DNA of 64,000 nucleotides from Dendrolimus kikuchii (Eukaryota; Arthropoda; Insecta; Lepidoptera; Lasiocampidae): positions 4,402,001 through 4,466,000 of the forward strand of contig CM034412.1 in assembly GCA_019925095.2 (NCBI GenBank). The letters are read 5' to 3'. Below, piece by piece: positions 13,890 to 22,094 of this stretch (position 1 is the stretch's first letter; each line of letters begins with the position of its first letter). Position numbers and translations under genes: made by a program. The notes below the pieces were generated by a model, which did no database searches, was not told where the DNA came from, and saw only the letters and a list, made by a program, of their open reading frames with translations.

Positions 13890-16800
13890 ATATTTTGAAA
13901 TATAAATATATTGATATATATAAATAATAATAATAATGTAGTCTTGAAAGACATACACTACAATAATCATAGTAAAATAGTATTAAATTATGTGATAATT
14001 GACTTGATGTGATAGTATACCAGTCGCTTTCTATTCTCCTCTGAGTCGAGTTGTATCTTGGAATAGAAGACAGTGGTGCTAAGCTAAGCTAACAGCTACA
14101 TATACATCTACCCATGTATATATGAACACACGAGGTCTTAATATAGGTATCATATTAGTATGATACCTATATTATGACCTCGTGTGTGTTTATTTAGATA
14201 AACAATTTTATTTCTACATTTTAGACAATAATGGGAATATATTTCTACCTTGATAAGTATCATCATTCATTAATCAGTGACCTTGGATGGCTACCACTTT
14301 TAACGATGATGTCTGCATTCGTCTCTTATGGTGCAGGTTAGTAATGCGTAATTATTTCTCAGCGCCTTAAATTTTCGATTTCTGTAGGTTTATCTCTGTA
14401 ACTAATTAATAAAACGGGTTTAAACATTTTTAGTATACGTTATACTATTATATAACTCGGATCAATTCCGTTTGTATAATAATTGCATTCTAAATAAACT
14501 GACGGACTCATAAACTGCATCAAAGTAATAGACGACTTTGAAATAAATATTTTAACCAAGTATGCAAACTTTCTATACAGATTTAAATTGAAACCTCTAG
14601 ACTGGTTCGTAAACTTTAAAACAGCGTAGGGTGATATCCTTAAGTTTAAGTTTGTGTACTGGAAAGGACCTTAAGACTTTTTTTTGAAGAAAAAACAGAA
14701 ATTTAAGGAAAATTGGTTTAATTAAAAAATTGGTTTTAACAATAGACACAAACTTTATGCAATGGTTTATTTATGTTTTAATAAGGTGTATTACCTCCAC
14801 GTACCCTTATTACGGATTCTAATCGGTTCCGCATAGATTTTATTAGGGTTATTAAAAGATCTTGCGGAATATTGTCCCATTCTTCTGAAAGTGCTGTTCT
14901 TAGTGCTGCCACTGTCGTGGGCAAAGGGTTTCTCGTACATACAGCTCTTTTTAAATTGTCCCAAACATGCTTGGAGTTCATTAGAACTATACAAATACGT
15001 ATAACACAGGTACAAATATAACCGAACACAACAAATCCAAACGTAATGCAGAAAATCGTAATTCCATAAAACGCGCAATGTCCGTCACTATTAGATTCTC
15101 GAATCGAACACGTAACGCCCGTATCGTAATTATCGCTCACCTGTCCCCTCTCGGCATCAGGCCGTCGTTTTATACTCCACAAATGCAAAGTAATCCGCAA
15201 CATCTGGCTAATGATGCTAATGAGCGAGTACAATAAGAGAATAGGCTATTCTCCACAATAATTAGAAACGTATACCAATAAATAAGTGAACGAAAGAAGT
15301 CGATTATAAAAGGATTACAATTAGTTCAAATGCCGACAGGTAATAAAATGTGCTTTTACAGTCTGTACGTAGAATTTTCTATTTCAGCGCCTAGGTTGTA
15401 ACATTATTATTTAACAATTATTATATTACAAACAAGAAACACGTGATTTTGGTAAGCACTTCTGCCTACTAGGTGATCATAAGTGCAAGTGAACAGCGCT
15501 ATTGGTAGGTTGAAGTTTGAGGGAAAGTATCTAACGGCAGCTTTTCTTAAAAATACTTCCGTTTCATACAACAATCACATAATTGTCACACACATTAACA
15601 CACGCTGGATAAACCCAACCACTACATCAGATTCGATAACCCACAAATCCTCGCGAAAGAGAATCGTTTCATACCTAGAATGATGCGTGAGGCTATTGAA
15701 ATCAAAAAACACCCAAATTTCAATAGAGAAGATGGTTGGCAAGTACCACCTGTTTGGGATCCAATTATCAAAACTATTAAGACCCCAAACCCTGCAAAAA
15801 CCAGCTGCCAGACCTCAAGACACTGTGAGCTCTTTCTGCGTACAACGGAACATAAACCAACTTGACTGATAATTACTTTTATTTTTCCTTCCACCCATTT
15901 TAATATTATATAAAATTATTAGAGCTAGGCATGTTTGCTGAAGAGTTTCTTGCGCCGCTTCTTCTCTTCAAGCCATAACATGTTGCGAAGCGGTAGTAAA
16001 TTAGATTAGGCTCCCATAGACTAAATAATAACCATGAACAAAATTAAAATTAAATAATTAAAATTAATAAGTTGGCGGTAGGCTAAATAAAACTTTAACA
16101 ATACTCGTTGACACTTGACATCTTTGTCTTCCGTGATCACGGCCACTGAAAAGTGGCCGAAACGTCGGAAAAACCAAAATCAAATAAAATTACCGCGCTT
16201 AAAACCATTAAAACGTATTTTTATTACACATAATTGTCGTCTAAATTAGCGTATTCGTAATATTAAAAAGTTGTGTGTGTGTGCAGTTCACACGCAGTAG
16301 AAGTGAAACAAAGTGTGATAAGGGGTGGGTGGGATTCTAAACTTCATGACGTCACATTTCATATATTATATCGTTATAATATATTTAAGCTTTAAAACAC
16401 GCAATTTGAAGTATTAACAAAACACTTCAAAACATTTCCAACTATATGAGCATATGTGTTTAAATTATTAAATGTTATGTATTTTATCTCATTTTCTCAC
16501 AGGCTTAGTCCTATAGATGTATGTGTTCATCTCTTTTTAAGGTCACTTTTTCGTTTCATCGAGTTTCAAATCACGATTTTAAAGAAGTTTCACTTCAATA
16601 AAAATAAATACTTTCATAACAAAATAACCTGTTTTTAATTTTTCATTTTTCAGGTCTCAACAATATACCTCATACTCTAACCGGTGAATTGTATAGCACT
16701 AAAGTTCGTGGTCTTGGCTCTTCGATTTCCTGCTTCTCATTATCTATTTCTGGTTTGTTCTCCACTACTGTCTCCACTTACCTCATGGTCTACCTCGGCA

Positions 16801-16922
16801 GCTACTTCACATTCTGGCTGTTTGCTGCTGTGAACGCTACTGCATTAGTCTTTGTACTGCTATTCGTACCTGAAACTACTGGGAAAACTCTAACTGAAAT
16901 CGACGAAATGATGGCTGATTAA
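2249..16922 (+). CDS. Gene A: Tret1-like MFS sugar transporter (5' exon not found)
   Basis: This is a spliced gene of the SLC2 / sugar porter family, the insect group that includes facilitated trehalose transporters. Such proteins move sugars down their gradient across the plasma membrane. Seven exons are seen: 2249-2322, 4677-4829, 6650-6848, 10721-10911, 12721-13106, 14225-14336 and 16654-16922. All have AG/GT borders and compatible phases, and the frame is open to TAA at 16922, giving about 460 residues. Family signatures seen are a GWxAPV first-helix segment, GRKP in the loop 2-3, [15 protein letters not shown] in the central linker, MNSGIT in helix 7, STKVRGLG, and [12 protein letters not shown] at the C-terminus. 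Genes B and C begin with an acidic N-terminal exon; none is recognisable upstream here, so it lies beyond the window or is lost. An AATAAA at 16942 may be the poly(A) signal. Substrate is unknown; trehalose is only a family-based guess. Confidence 0.85.
2430..3100. other. Intron sequence, nothing recognised
   Basis: Part of gene A's intron between 2322 and 4677. A 119-codon open frame at 2739-3098 has no recognisable motif and is treated as chance. Confidence 0.4.
3110..3340 (+). repeat. RTE-like LINE 3' tail remnant
   Basis: It contains 'cgacttcatcatcagatca', 'aaatttcaggtcaatcggaa' and 'ttgcaagattcca', followed by (TACA)n and an A-rich end. From memory this arrangement is common at 3' tails of lepidopteran RTE-type LINEs. 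No coding part is present. Confidence 0.45.
3383..3704 (+). repeat. Rep-A, full-length copy
   Basis: A complete Rep-A from 'tttatccgtgcaggaacg' to the 'tgccataaaaaataaaaaaa' tail. It lies within a gene A intron, in sense orientation. Confidence 0.8.
3710..4676. other. Intron sequence, nothing recognised
   Basis: AT-rich sequence leading to the tttcag acceptor at 4671-4676. No repeat with a second copy in the window was identified. Confidence 0.4.
4677..4829 (+). CDS. Gene A exon (equivalent to exon 3)
   Basis: A 153-nt exon, tttcag at the left and GTATGT at the right. It encodes '[16 protein letters not shown]' and '[20 protein letters not shown]', covering the end of helix 1, the first extracellular loop and the start of helix 2. 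The W-x-A-P motif is typical of Tret1-type porters. Gene B and C equivalents are 40488-40640 and 57669-57821. Confidence 0.85.
5105..5345 (+). pseudogene. Degenerate LINE C-terminus (Rep-F)
   Basis: The broken translation resembles the C-terminal tail of a LINE polyprotein, a W-x-GHV / RPKKxWLDxVKxDMK arrangement. What is visible is '[20 protein letters not shown]' and '[11 protein letters not shown]'. A better preserved relative is on the minus strand at 34755-35095. Strongly decayed. Confidence 0.4.
5350..6590. other. Intron sequence, no feature resolved
   Basis: No open frame or repeat with a second copy in the window was recognised. The GC-richer block at 6190-6360 stands out from the AT-rich surroundings and may be an unidentified repeat. 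Confidence 0.35.
6590..6640 (-). repeat. Short Penelope-associated tail fragment
   Basis: The string 'gttttcgcgactagtataca' also occurs, diverged, at 11740-11765 and in reverse at 25665-25690. At both those places it adjoins the Penelope-type block ending in 'ccgcgcttaaaac'. It ends just before the gene A exon at 6650. Confidence 0.4.
6650..6848 (+). CDS. Gene A exon (equivalent to exon 4)
   Basis: A 199-nt exon, tttccag left and GTAAGT right. It encodes helix 2, the cytoplasmic loop with IIGRKP (the sugar-porter D/N-R-x-G-R-R/K region), helix 3 with '[14 protein letters not shown]', and 'LIYIAEIS'. It is the same length and phase as 41155-41353 and 60378-60576. Confidence 0.9.
7414..7479. 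repeat. Long hairpin in the Jockey 3' UTR
   Basis: Arms 7414-7444 and 7449-7479 are about 31 bp and complementary with two mismatches around a 4-nt loop (aaca). It lies in the 3' non-coding part of the Jockey insertion, so it may be an RNA structure of the element. Confidence 0.75.
7752..8379 (+). mobile_element. R1-clade LINE 3' fragment nested in the Jockey element
   Basis: The fragment occupies 7767-8364 and ends in an A-run. The 15-bp flanks GGGGGTTCATTGTTG (7752-7766) and GGGGGTTCATTATTG (8365-8379) differ by one base. Its 5' part translates to '[15 protein letters not shown]' and '[11 protein letters not shown]', matching the C-terminus of the R1-clade element at 29525-30796. The remainder is a GC-rich 3' UTR shared with 29525-29900 and 46945-47500. 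Confidence 0.85.
9695..10720. other. Intron sequence, nothing recognised
   Basis: AT-rich gene A intron up to the tattttacag acceptor at 10711-10720. No open frame of interest. Confidence 0.4.
10721..10911 (+). CDS. Gene A exon (equivalent to exon 5)
   Basis: A 191-nt exon encoding '[20 protein letters not shown]', helices 5 and 6, and '[13 protein letters not shown]' at the start of the large cytoplasmic linker. PESP is the standard sugar-porter motif here. Genes B and C have PETH instead. Confidence 0.9.
10912..11302. other. Intron sequence, nothing recognised
   Basis: Between the gene A exon and the Helitron-like remnant. No feature found. Confidence 0.35.
11303..11497 (+). mobile_element. 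Non-autonomous Helitron remnant
   Basis: It starts TCTATATAAATAAAAATG after an A, close to the 5' end I know for lepidopteran Helitrons. It continues with 'acttgagaacgactttagcg'. Near the 3' end it has a small GGCA/TGCC hairpin ('ggcagcacgacgtatgcc') followed by a degraded CTRR terminus. It is about 195 bp, with no Rep/helicase coding. Confidence 0.55.
11735..12110 (-). mobile_element. Penelope-like element terminal region (copy 2)
   Basis: It is the reverse complement of the block at 15930-16213, with the same order: 'gccataacatgttgcgaagc', 'gtgatcacggccactgaaaa', 'ggccgaaacgtcgg', 'ccgcgcttaaaac'. The right end carries an inverted repeat of the terminal ~45 bp ('cgtcggaaaaaccaaaatc' at about 12040), so this copy has inverted ends. 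CGAAACGT after a short hairpin is a recurrent motif in Penelope-like element termini. Confidence 0.55.
12125..12630 (-). pseudogene. Retroelement endonuclease-like C-terminus fragment
   Basis: The minus-strand frame has '[19 protein letters not shown]', '[13 protein letters not shown]' and '[16 protein letters not shown]'. After a frameshift it continues with '[19 protein letters not shown]' to a stop. From memory this block is the C-terminus of a widespread metazoan retroelement-encoded protein. The RPDG...D arrangement resembles a restriction-like (PD-(D/E)XK) endonuclease, but that assignment is an inference. It ends about 90 bp before the gene A exon at 12721. Confidence 0.5.
12721..13106 (+). 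CDS. Gene A exon (equivalent to exon 6)
   Basis: A 386-nt exon covering the cytoplasmic linker ('[19 protein letters not shown]'), helix 7 ('[19 protein letters not shown]'), helix 8 and '[19 protein letters not shown]'. The helix 7 QQLSGIN motif of glucose and trehalose transporters appears as QMNSGIT: the first Q is kept and the second is Met. ERFGRK is the repeat of the loop 2-3 motif in the second half. One codon shorter than gene B. Confidence 0.9.
13107..13490. other. Intron sequence, nothing recognised
   Basis: Gene A intron following the GTTAGT donor at 13107. No feature found. Confidence 0.35.
13496..13530. repeat. 16-bp-arm palindrome
   Basis: Arms AATAGAATAGAATATA (13496-13511) and its exact complement (13515-13530) around a 3-nt loop. 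AT-rich; likely a simple-sequence derived hairpin. Confidence 0.7.
13543..13790 (+). repeat. Rep-I non-LTR 3' end (copy 1)
   Basis: A GC-rich block ('ctaaggggcgtcgagaggtg', 'ccggctaaggcaagcacgga', 'aaagccccctgcgggt') that recurs inverted at 44071-44308. In both copies the same end abuts a simple repeat: (AT)n here, (TAA)n there. This is the pattern of a non-LTR retrotransposon 3' end with a microsatellite tail. No coding region is visible. Confidence 0.6.
13795..13888. repeat. (AT)n microsatellite
   Basis: About 47 uninterrupted AT units directly after Rep-I. Length is probably polymorphic. Confidence 0.95.
14126..14187. repeat. 29-bp-arm hairpin before a gene A exon
   Basis: Arms 14126-14154 and 14159-14187 (ACACACGAGGTC... 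/ ...GACCTCGTGTGT) pair with one mismatch around a TTAG loop. It is 38 bp upstream of the exon at 14225. It could be a tiny MITE or a fold-back remnant. A pre-miRNA is unlikely with so short a loop and near-perfect arms. Confidence 0.8.
14225..14336 (+). CDS. Gene A exon (equivalent to exon 7)
   Basis: A 112-nt exon encoding '[20 protein letters not shown]' and '[14 protein letters not shown]', i.e. helix 9 end, loop and helix 10 start. It is closed by a GTTAGT donor. The gene B counterpart (43286-43397) has a GC donor. Confidence 0.85.
14337..14640. other. Intron sequence, nothing recognised
   Basis: AT-rich; no repeats or open frames of note. Confidence 0.35.
14645..14982 (-). pseudogene. 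Tc1/mariner transposase C-terminal fragment
   Basis: Minus-strand translation from about 14980: '[16 protein letters not shown]', '[17 protein letters not shown]', '[17 protein letters not shown]', stop at about 14778. This matches the end of Tc1-family DDE transposases (HxWDxLxRAV...EEWxxIPQ...SMxxRxxxVIxxRGGxTxY). The upstream catalytic part is replaced by a Rep-B fragment at 14978. AAGTTTGTGT near 14646 and ACACAAACTT near 14748 may be parts of terminal repeats. Confidence 0.8.
14978..15402 (+). mobile_element. Rep-B LTR fragment (copy 2), 5'-truncated
   Basis: It aligns with copy 1 (523-1058) from its position ~65 to its 3' end 'gcctaggttgtaaca'. The missing start joins the Tc1 fragment directly. 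Confidence 0.7.
15560..15865 (+). pseudogene. Penelope-like element GIY-YIG region, C-terminal fragment
   Basis: Plus-strand translation shows '[20 protein letters not shown]' then '[10 protein letters not shown]'. REAIEIxKHxxNFNREDG is the signature at the end of the GIY-YIG endonuclease domain of Penelope-like retroelements. The reverse transcriptase is absent. The Penelope-type terminal block follows immediately at 15930-16213 in the same orientation, so the two probably belong to one element. Confidence 0.65.
15930..16213 (+). mobile_element. Penelope-like terminal region with hammerhead-like fold (copy 1)
   Basis: After a LINE/PLE-type 'gagtttcttgcgccgcttct' block and an AT-rich spacer comes GTGATCAC (16133-16140). 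It is followed by a perfect 7-bp hairpin GGCCACT-GAAA-AGTGGCC (16141-16158) and GAAAC (16159-16163). Hammerhead ribozymes have CUGANGA - stem II - GAAA. Here the first core block is altered (GTGATCA), so catalysis is doubtful. Penelope-like elements are known to carry hammerhead motifs in their terminal repeats. Confidence 0.5.
16214..16653. other. Intron sequence, nothing recognised
   Basis: Gene A's last intron up to the ttttcag acceptor at 16653. No feature found. Confidence 0.35.
16654..16922 (+). CDS. Gene A terminal exon
   Basis: A 269-nt exon with '[20 protein letters not shown]' (loop 10-11, conserved E...VRG), helices 11-12, '[19 protein letters not shown]' and [11 protein letters not shown] is the sugar-porter C-terminal PETKG-type motif. 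The length equals gene B's terminal exon 45825-46093. Confidence 0.92.
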
Positions 16923-16941
16923 TGTGTATGCGTCAGTTTAT

Positions 16942-16947
16942 AATAAA
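16942..16947 (+). terminator. Candidate poly(A) signal of gene A
   Basis: AATAAA 20 nt after the stop codon. Confidence 0.5.
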
Positions 16948-17068
16948 ACTATAAAGACTGTAAACCGCCACTAAATTGTAAGCGTACCTTTATCGATGAA
17001 AAAGTTTAAGCATATAATATATTTTAGTTTCTGTAATCTTGATAATTGTACAGTGTAAGAATAAGAGC

Positions 17069-17808
17069 ACGTTCCCACTTGTAGAGTGTCAGGCCCGACA
17101 GAAAACCGGCAGCTCTGGTGGCAGAACATTTGATATGAAGCTGTTCACACTTATCCGAAATTGTTTTTTTGTCAGTACCAACAAAAAAATGATGAATGTT
17201 TTGCCAGCAGTCTACGTCTGTAAAAAAAATCACGTCGGACCTCGTTTACTTATAAGTATGACGCTGTTGACATTATGTCAGAAATTGTGCCCGGGTACCC
17301 TCTCTCCACTCCAATTTCTTCCACCCATCGCTAGCAGCTCTCTATCGCAGATCGTGCACATAAATATCGCTTCGCGTAGAATGGACGGTTTGCTCCAACT
17401 GCGATCATGTGCGACAACCGACTACTTTTTTTTTTGTTAAAGCAGAGGGAATTCATTTCATACACTACCGGGTCCTTTGTGGGGGTTTGGACCAAAGCGG
17501 CGAGAGTTGGACCACGCGAAGACTGTAAATGTGGAGTTGTTCCCCATGAGCCACTACTCCACTAAACCTACCTGCCTCCCATGTGCCCGTGCTTGCGGAA
17601 GGTAATGCATAACACTTAGAACGTAGTTATGCCCACGCTGATCCTGCGCATCAAGGCCTGAGAGTGCCCTGGAAGCAGAACAAACTCACTTACTCAACAG
17701 GGGTTTAGTTCCACCGAATCCCCAAACAACCAACTACTGTGAATAGAGGCACCGACACACGTTTAAAATACGATGCCCGACACTTAACAAGTGGGAACAA
17801 GCTGGGGC
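17069..17808. mobile_element. Possible non-autonomous DNA element with ~28-bp inverted ends
   Basis: GTTCCCACTTGT...AGTGTCAGGCCCGACA at the left and its approximate complement (...TGCCCGACACTTAACAAGTGGGAAC) at the right are about 700 bp apart. No target duplication and no transposase were seen. The interior is unrecognised. It lies just downstream of gene A. Confidence 0.35.
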
Positions 17809-18345
17809 CTAGTTCTGCTATTCCTATTCTGTTAACTCCAATTCCATACCAGGCGAAAATAAATAATATACATTTCATATATTTATTTACTTTTACATGC
17901 ATTCGTTGTCTGTGACCCCACTTTTGCACTATTTAAAAAAGAGGAAAAAACTTTCATCAAATCTCTACAAAAACTTGCAAATTTCGACCGACTGGCACTA
18001 GTTTTTCTACAAGAAAATTGCCCTATACAGCAATTATACTAAAATGGAATACGTATCTTACTAACGATATATATATATGCTCCTAAATTTGAGGGCTATA
18101 TTCATTTTCATTTCGATTCCTAACTAGGGTAATTGTTTTTTCTAAATTGGAATCGTTTTTATTGTCATCACAATCGGCCTCGAGACATCTTTGAGTATTT
18201 GTCGCTAAACCATACATTTTGTAGGACAAATGTGTTTTCGAATAATTCAGAAGATTATCTTGAGATTTAACAAAAAATACCTAGTTAGTGACACAGTTTT
18301 GAGAATCATGAAATCGACATATTTTATCCTTGCTTCCTTCCTGTT
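17809..18345. other. Intergenic, nothing recognised
   Basis: AT-rich DNA between the inverted-end element and the RTE endonuclease fragment. Confidence 0.35.
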
Positions 18346-18349
18346 AGTC

Positions 18350-18520
18350 GAAATTCAGGGGCTCTTCTTGATGAATTCGTTCTACAAGAAGAAGCTCCAA
18401 AGGAGGTGGACCCGGCAGAGCCCCGATACTGCGACAAAGAACGAGATAGACTTTATCATGGCGGACAAGAAGCACATATTTAGAGATGTCGCACCATTCG
18501 TAGAAAAAGGACGCAAGTGA
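18350..18520 (+). pseudogene. RTE-type LINE endonuclease fragment
   Basis: Translation 'NSFYKKKLQRRWTRQSPD' followed by 'ATKNEIDFIMADKKHIFRDV' matches the end of APE-type endonuclease domains in insect RTE LINEs (often annotated as craniofacial development protein 2-like). Same strand as the RTE reverse transcriptase at 22095-25085; it may be the 5' part of the same element. Confidence 0.65.
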
Positions 18521-19300
18521 AAAACATGAACTTTACAGGAACGTAAAAAAACTGTTTTGTGGAAAAATGCTCAATAATAGATAAATGTGTTTTTAGGAGA
18601 CTTCATAGACAAAATTAGTCTGCAGATACGTGTCTATTTGATTTAAAATAATGTTGAGTAGCTTTCGAGATAATTTAAAATTAATGCGTTACGTCTTTAA
18701 TACCCGTCATGGTATTATGACTTTTAAGAATAAGTAAAGTAACCACTTTGTTGCTACGGTGTTCGTTCAATCACAGCATCGTAATTTTACTCAAGTATTT
18801 CTTGCCAACCAGATTTACTTAAGCAATACATGTGTATAAAAAAAATGCTACTGTTCCAGAACAATCAAAATGAAATATTTTTAGTAAATAAAATTATGTT
18901 TTTAATACGAGTTAAATGACAAAAAAAAAATTATGTATCATCTATAACTTAAGTAAGTCTGCTCCGACAGAGCATGTTAAAATATATTTATTTCATTGTA
19001 ATTTTTGGTTATTGTTTGATGTTATTATGTTTAAGATACCTACTAATAAAATTCACATTGTTTATAATTATTAAACAATAATAATTGCCATGGCAACGCC
19101 TGCAGCTTATAAAAAAAATGAATAACTTTAATTAATGATTAATGTTTAATCATTCTCACTATCAGAGCTTTGTTTATCCACAGAAATTGGTTCAGGACGT
19201 AATCTTTTATAAAAACTTTGATATTACTGTGGTATGTTATTGCTGTTCCAAAGACTTATCAAGTCTTTATACAAGTTTCTAGAAATTGGCAACGGACCAT
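18521..19300. other. Intergenic, nothing recognised
   Basis: AT-rich sequence before the DUF7869-type element. Confidence 0.35.
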
Positions 19301-19301
19301 T

Positions 19302-21784
19302 TTATAATCGCGTTAGTGTCGATAATACTTGATTAGTTTCACTCTGTGCCGTTTTCTTCGGCCTTGCCTTTCTGTAATTTGCATTTGTATTAACCATTTT
19401 AGGTTCTTCTTCATCAAACTCATATTTAAAATGAATAATTTCAGGGTTTTGGGGATCAACAAATAATTCTTTTATTTTTGACCATGAAACTTTTTTGCTA
19501 GCGGTATCTTTATCCCAGTTTTTAGCAAGTTCCTCTGATCGTTTAAAGTTAAAGAAATCCTCCTGTGTCATTTCCTTGACAATATATTTCTTTTCATTTA
19601 CTTTTCCGTTGCGAACGATGGAGTACATTTCGTCTCGTACATTATTTCTCTCTATACATGAATGCATCGAGTCCCCTTCATTCTGGGTATGGCCTTTTTG
19701 TAAAAATCGGTGGATAATTTTCCCTTGCAACATCTTAGATACATATGCATATAGTGCAAAGACAAAACGGTTTCGGTTTTGACCTGAACATTTATTCGAA
19801 TAGAACGATATCTCTCTGATACCCCTTGATGCTTCATTTTGTAAAAAAATCCATAGACAACTAGCTATTTCATTGGATCCCCGTTTCGCAATTTGAGCAT
19901 GCCACATATAGCAATATCCATCTTTAGTTAAAATATATACGCTGTGAAATTGTAAACTGGATATTTTCATTTATAGTGAAAAACTCCGACCTCCGATTGA
20001 GGTACGCTCAAAACTTTTTCTAAATCAAATCTTGCTACTATTTTTTCTTTTGGATTAGGTACTTCTTTTTCTATGTTTTTTATATTCCGAATTAATTCTT
20101 TGTTCTTTAAATGATTTTCGTATTCATGGTTCAACTGTTTTTTCCTTTCGTCGTACGCATAAATCTTTTTTTGGATGGAAGAATCCGATGTTGAATTTTG
20201 TATTAAAAATATGGCAATAGAACCTAAGCGTTGCTGGCTTGACATTTTGGTAGAGAGGTTGATCCTTTATCCAGTTGAGATAAAAAAGATACATTTAGCA
20301 AGAGTAAGTTTTTCGTCCAAGTATTCTCTCTGGGATTGTTGTTGCAGGTAATGAGATTCTTTTCTCGGAAATTGGTTTATGTAATTAATAATGCTTTCTA
20401 TAGTATCATCGTCTACTTTTTTAGGCCGGTTAGAATGTCATTTTTTTTTATTTTTTTTTATTGCAGGAGTTCAGCAGACAGGCAGACGGCCCACTTAGTG
20501 GAAAGCGGTTACCATCGCCTATGGACATTTGCAACACCAAAGGTGCTACAAATGCGCTGCTGCTCTCTTAAAGGAGACTGGAACCTGGTCACTAATGCCG
20601 GAACACAATACAAGATTGTTATGGCGGCATACACTAGACCAGGGGTGGTCGCCATCCAGTCGGGCAAATACTCTACCACCTGGCTGTGGGTTGTTTAGTC
20701 GCCTCTTACGACAGGCCGCCGGGCCGCAGGAAATTGTATTCTTTCTCCGTTCCTGCACGGATAGAAACATCCTCGTAAATCTTTCACTATCGCCATCTCT
20801 TGTTTATCAATAGCTGTGTAGACAATCTTGTCAATAATGTCCCAAGTCTGTAAAAATATTTTTTTGCAAACAGTCACTACGTTTTCATTATTTCAACTTT
20901 TTGGCAATGTATATTCCAAAGTCTGCTTAGTCTTTACGAATCTTAAAGTATAATCCCACTGACGCTCATGATTTCCCAAACCCCAATAATAATTGACAAC
21001 AGCAATTATTTCAAAATTATCTATTTTTCGTTACACTTCTTCTTATAGGTACACGGATCTCCTATAACTTTTCCTCTTCTCTCTTTTCCTGTTGTCCGCG
21101 AACGATATGATTTACCTAAATTTTTAAGCATTTTACTTTTCTTCACCTGCCAGGAACTTTCATCCCGCATTATTTTTCTACTTTTATTCATCGGTATTTG
21201 TTCTTCGTTATGAGTAAAACTTTCATCGTTTATATTTACTGTAAACTGCGATGTGATGAAATTTAGATCGTTGGCATTTTGAATAAGGTTTTCTTTTACA
21301 CAGACTTCATCCTCCACTGATTCCAAACGTTTGCATTATCTGACTGTGCTTCTATTAATCGAGGTGTAGATCACCTTTCAATTATAATTAGTTGTTTGTT
21401 TACATTTCAGTTTATAGTTGCCGTCAAAGTTGCTACAACGGGATCATATTGTCTAGTTTCGTCATTCTGTACTGCGTTACTTAAATTAGTTTGTGGTTCA
21501 TCATCATTAGAGACGAAATTATCCTTTGGGATTCTATTTAGATTCCTCACAGCTACTAAAACCTCTTTAAATGAGTCAGGCGTAGATATTATTTGTTTAT
21601 ATTCTGCAACTAATGAACTTGGTGTTACCAAGCCACTGACGGTCTCTGTTAAATTTGCCTTTATATCAACCGTCTCTGGAATTTTTAAGAGTACACGCAC
21701 TGGATTAGGAGGATTCAAAGTATTTGGATTTCTGATTTGATTCAAAAAATATACCAGAGTCAGAACTATATGAACTAGGAACAT
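19302..21784 (-). pseudogene. DUF7869-type mobile element protein, broken
   Basis: Minus-strand blocks read in order. The first (21326-21021) has a basic 'KNLGKSYRSRTTGKERRGK' and a C-x-x-x-K-C end. Next is 'VCKKIFLQTWDIIDKIVYTA' (about 20877-20770). Then comes 'QREYLDEKLTLAK' with a stop nearby (about 20340-20250), and a coiled 92-codon piece (20245-19967). After a one-base frame change comes 'CYMWHAQIAKRGSNEIASC', 'SFYSNKCSGQNRNRF' and 'FLQKGHTQNEGDSMHS' (19970-19302). From memory this order fits the insect DUF7869 family. SDxCxGQNxN and GHTxxExDSxH look like acidic active-site motifs of a DDE-type transposase; that is inference. A Rep-A copy (20440-20765) splits it. A further open minus-strand frame (21784-21407) may be its N-terminal extension. 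Confidence 0.6.
20440..20765 (-). repeat. Rep-A, full-length copy inside the DUF7869-type element
   Basis: The T-rich tail at 20440-20461 precedes 'attgcaggagttcagcagac'. The copy ends with 'cgttcctgcacggata' at 20763. It interrupts the coding remnant between the 'VYTAIDKQ' and 'REYLDEKL' segments, so it inserted later. Confidence 0.85.
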
Positions 21785-22090
21785 ATTCGGAAAGTACCGG
21801 AGAAAAGGTTCTTTTAATTCTTCTTCTTCGCTGTCTTCTATCCTTACCGTATTTTCATTATTATTTTGCTTAATATATGTATAAAATTAGGTATTTTCAT
21901 GTAAATTTTAAAAACTTTCGAAATTTTACATAGAAGAAACGAACTTATAAAATTGCGTATGATTAATTGTAAAATGTCAAGTACAACAAACACGTAATTG
22001 TGTTAAAAAATAAAGATAAAAACTTAGTGGAAAAAATACGTAACTAGACTTGCGCGCTTATCTCTTTAACAAATATCGTGATATAAAGGC
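21785..22090. other. Intergenic, nothing recognised
   Basis: AT-rich gap between the DUF7869-type element and the RTE LINE. Confidence 0.35.
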
Positions 22091-22094
22091 ACTT

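Noticed and set aside
13739..13954. Open frame of repeated Tyr-Ile on the minus strand
   Set aside because: It is simply the (AT)n microsatellite read as codons; the same applies at 24851-25243 and 50734-50940.
14126..14187. microRNA precursor
   Set aside because: The loop is 4 nt and the arms nearly perfect, which is atypical of insect pre-miRNAs; kept only as a hairpin.
20336..20813. Open frames of 94-120 codons
   Set aside because: They lie in Rep-A; frames in different copies and on both strands are not conserved as protein.
21396..21740. 114-codon frame on the plus strand
   Set aside because: Antisense shadow of the DUF7869-type element's minus-strand frame.
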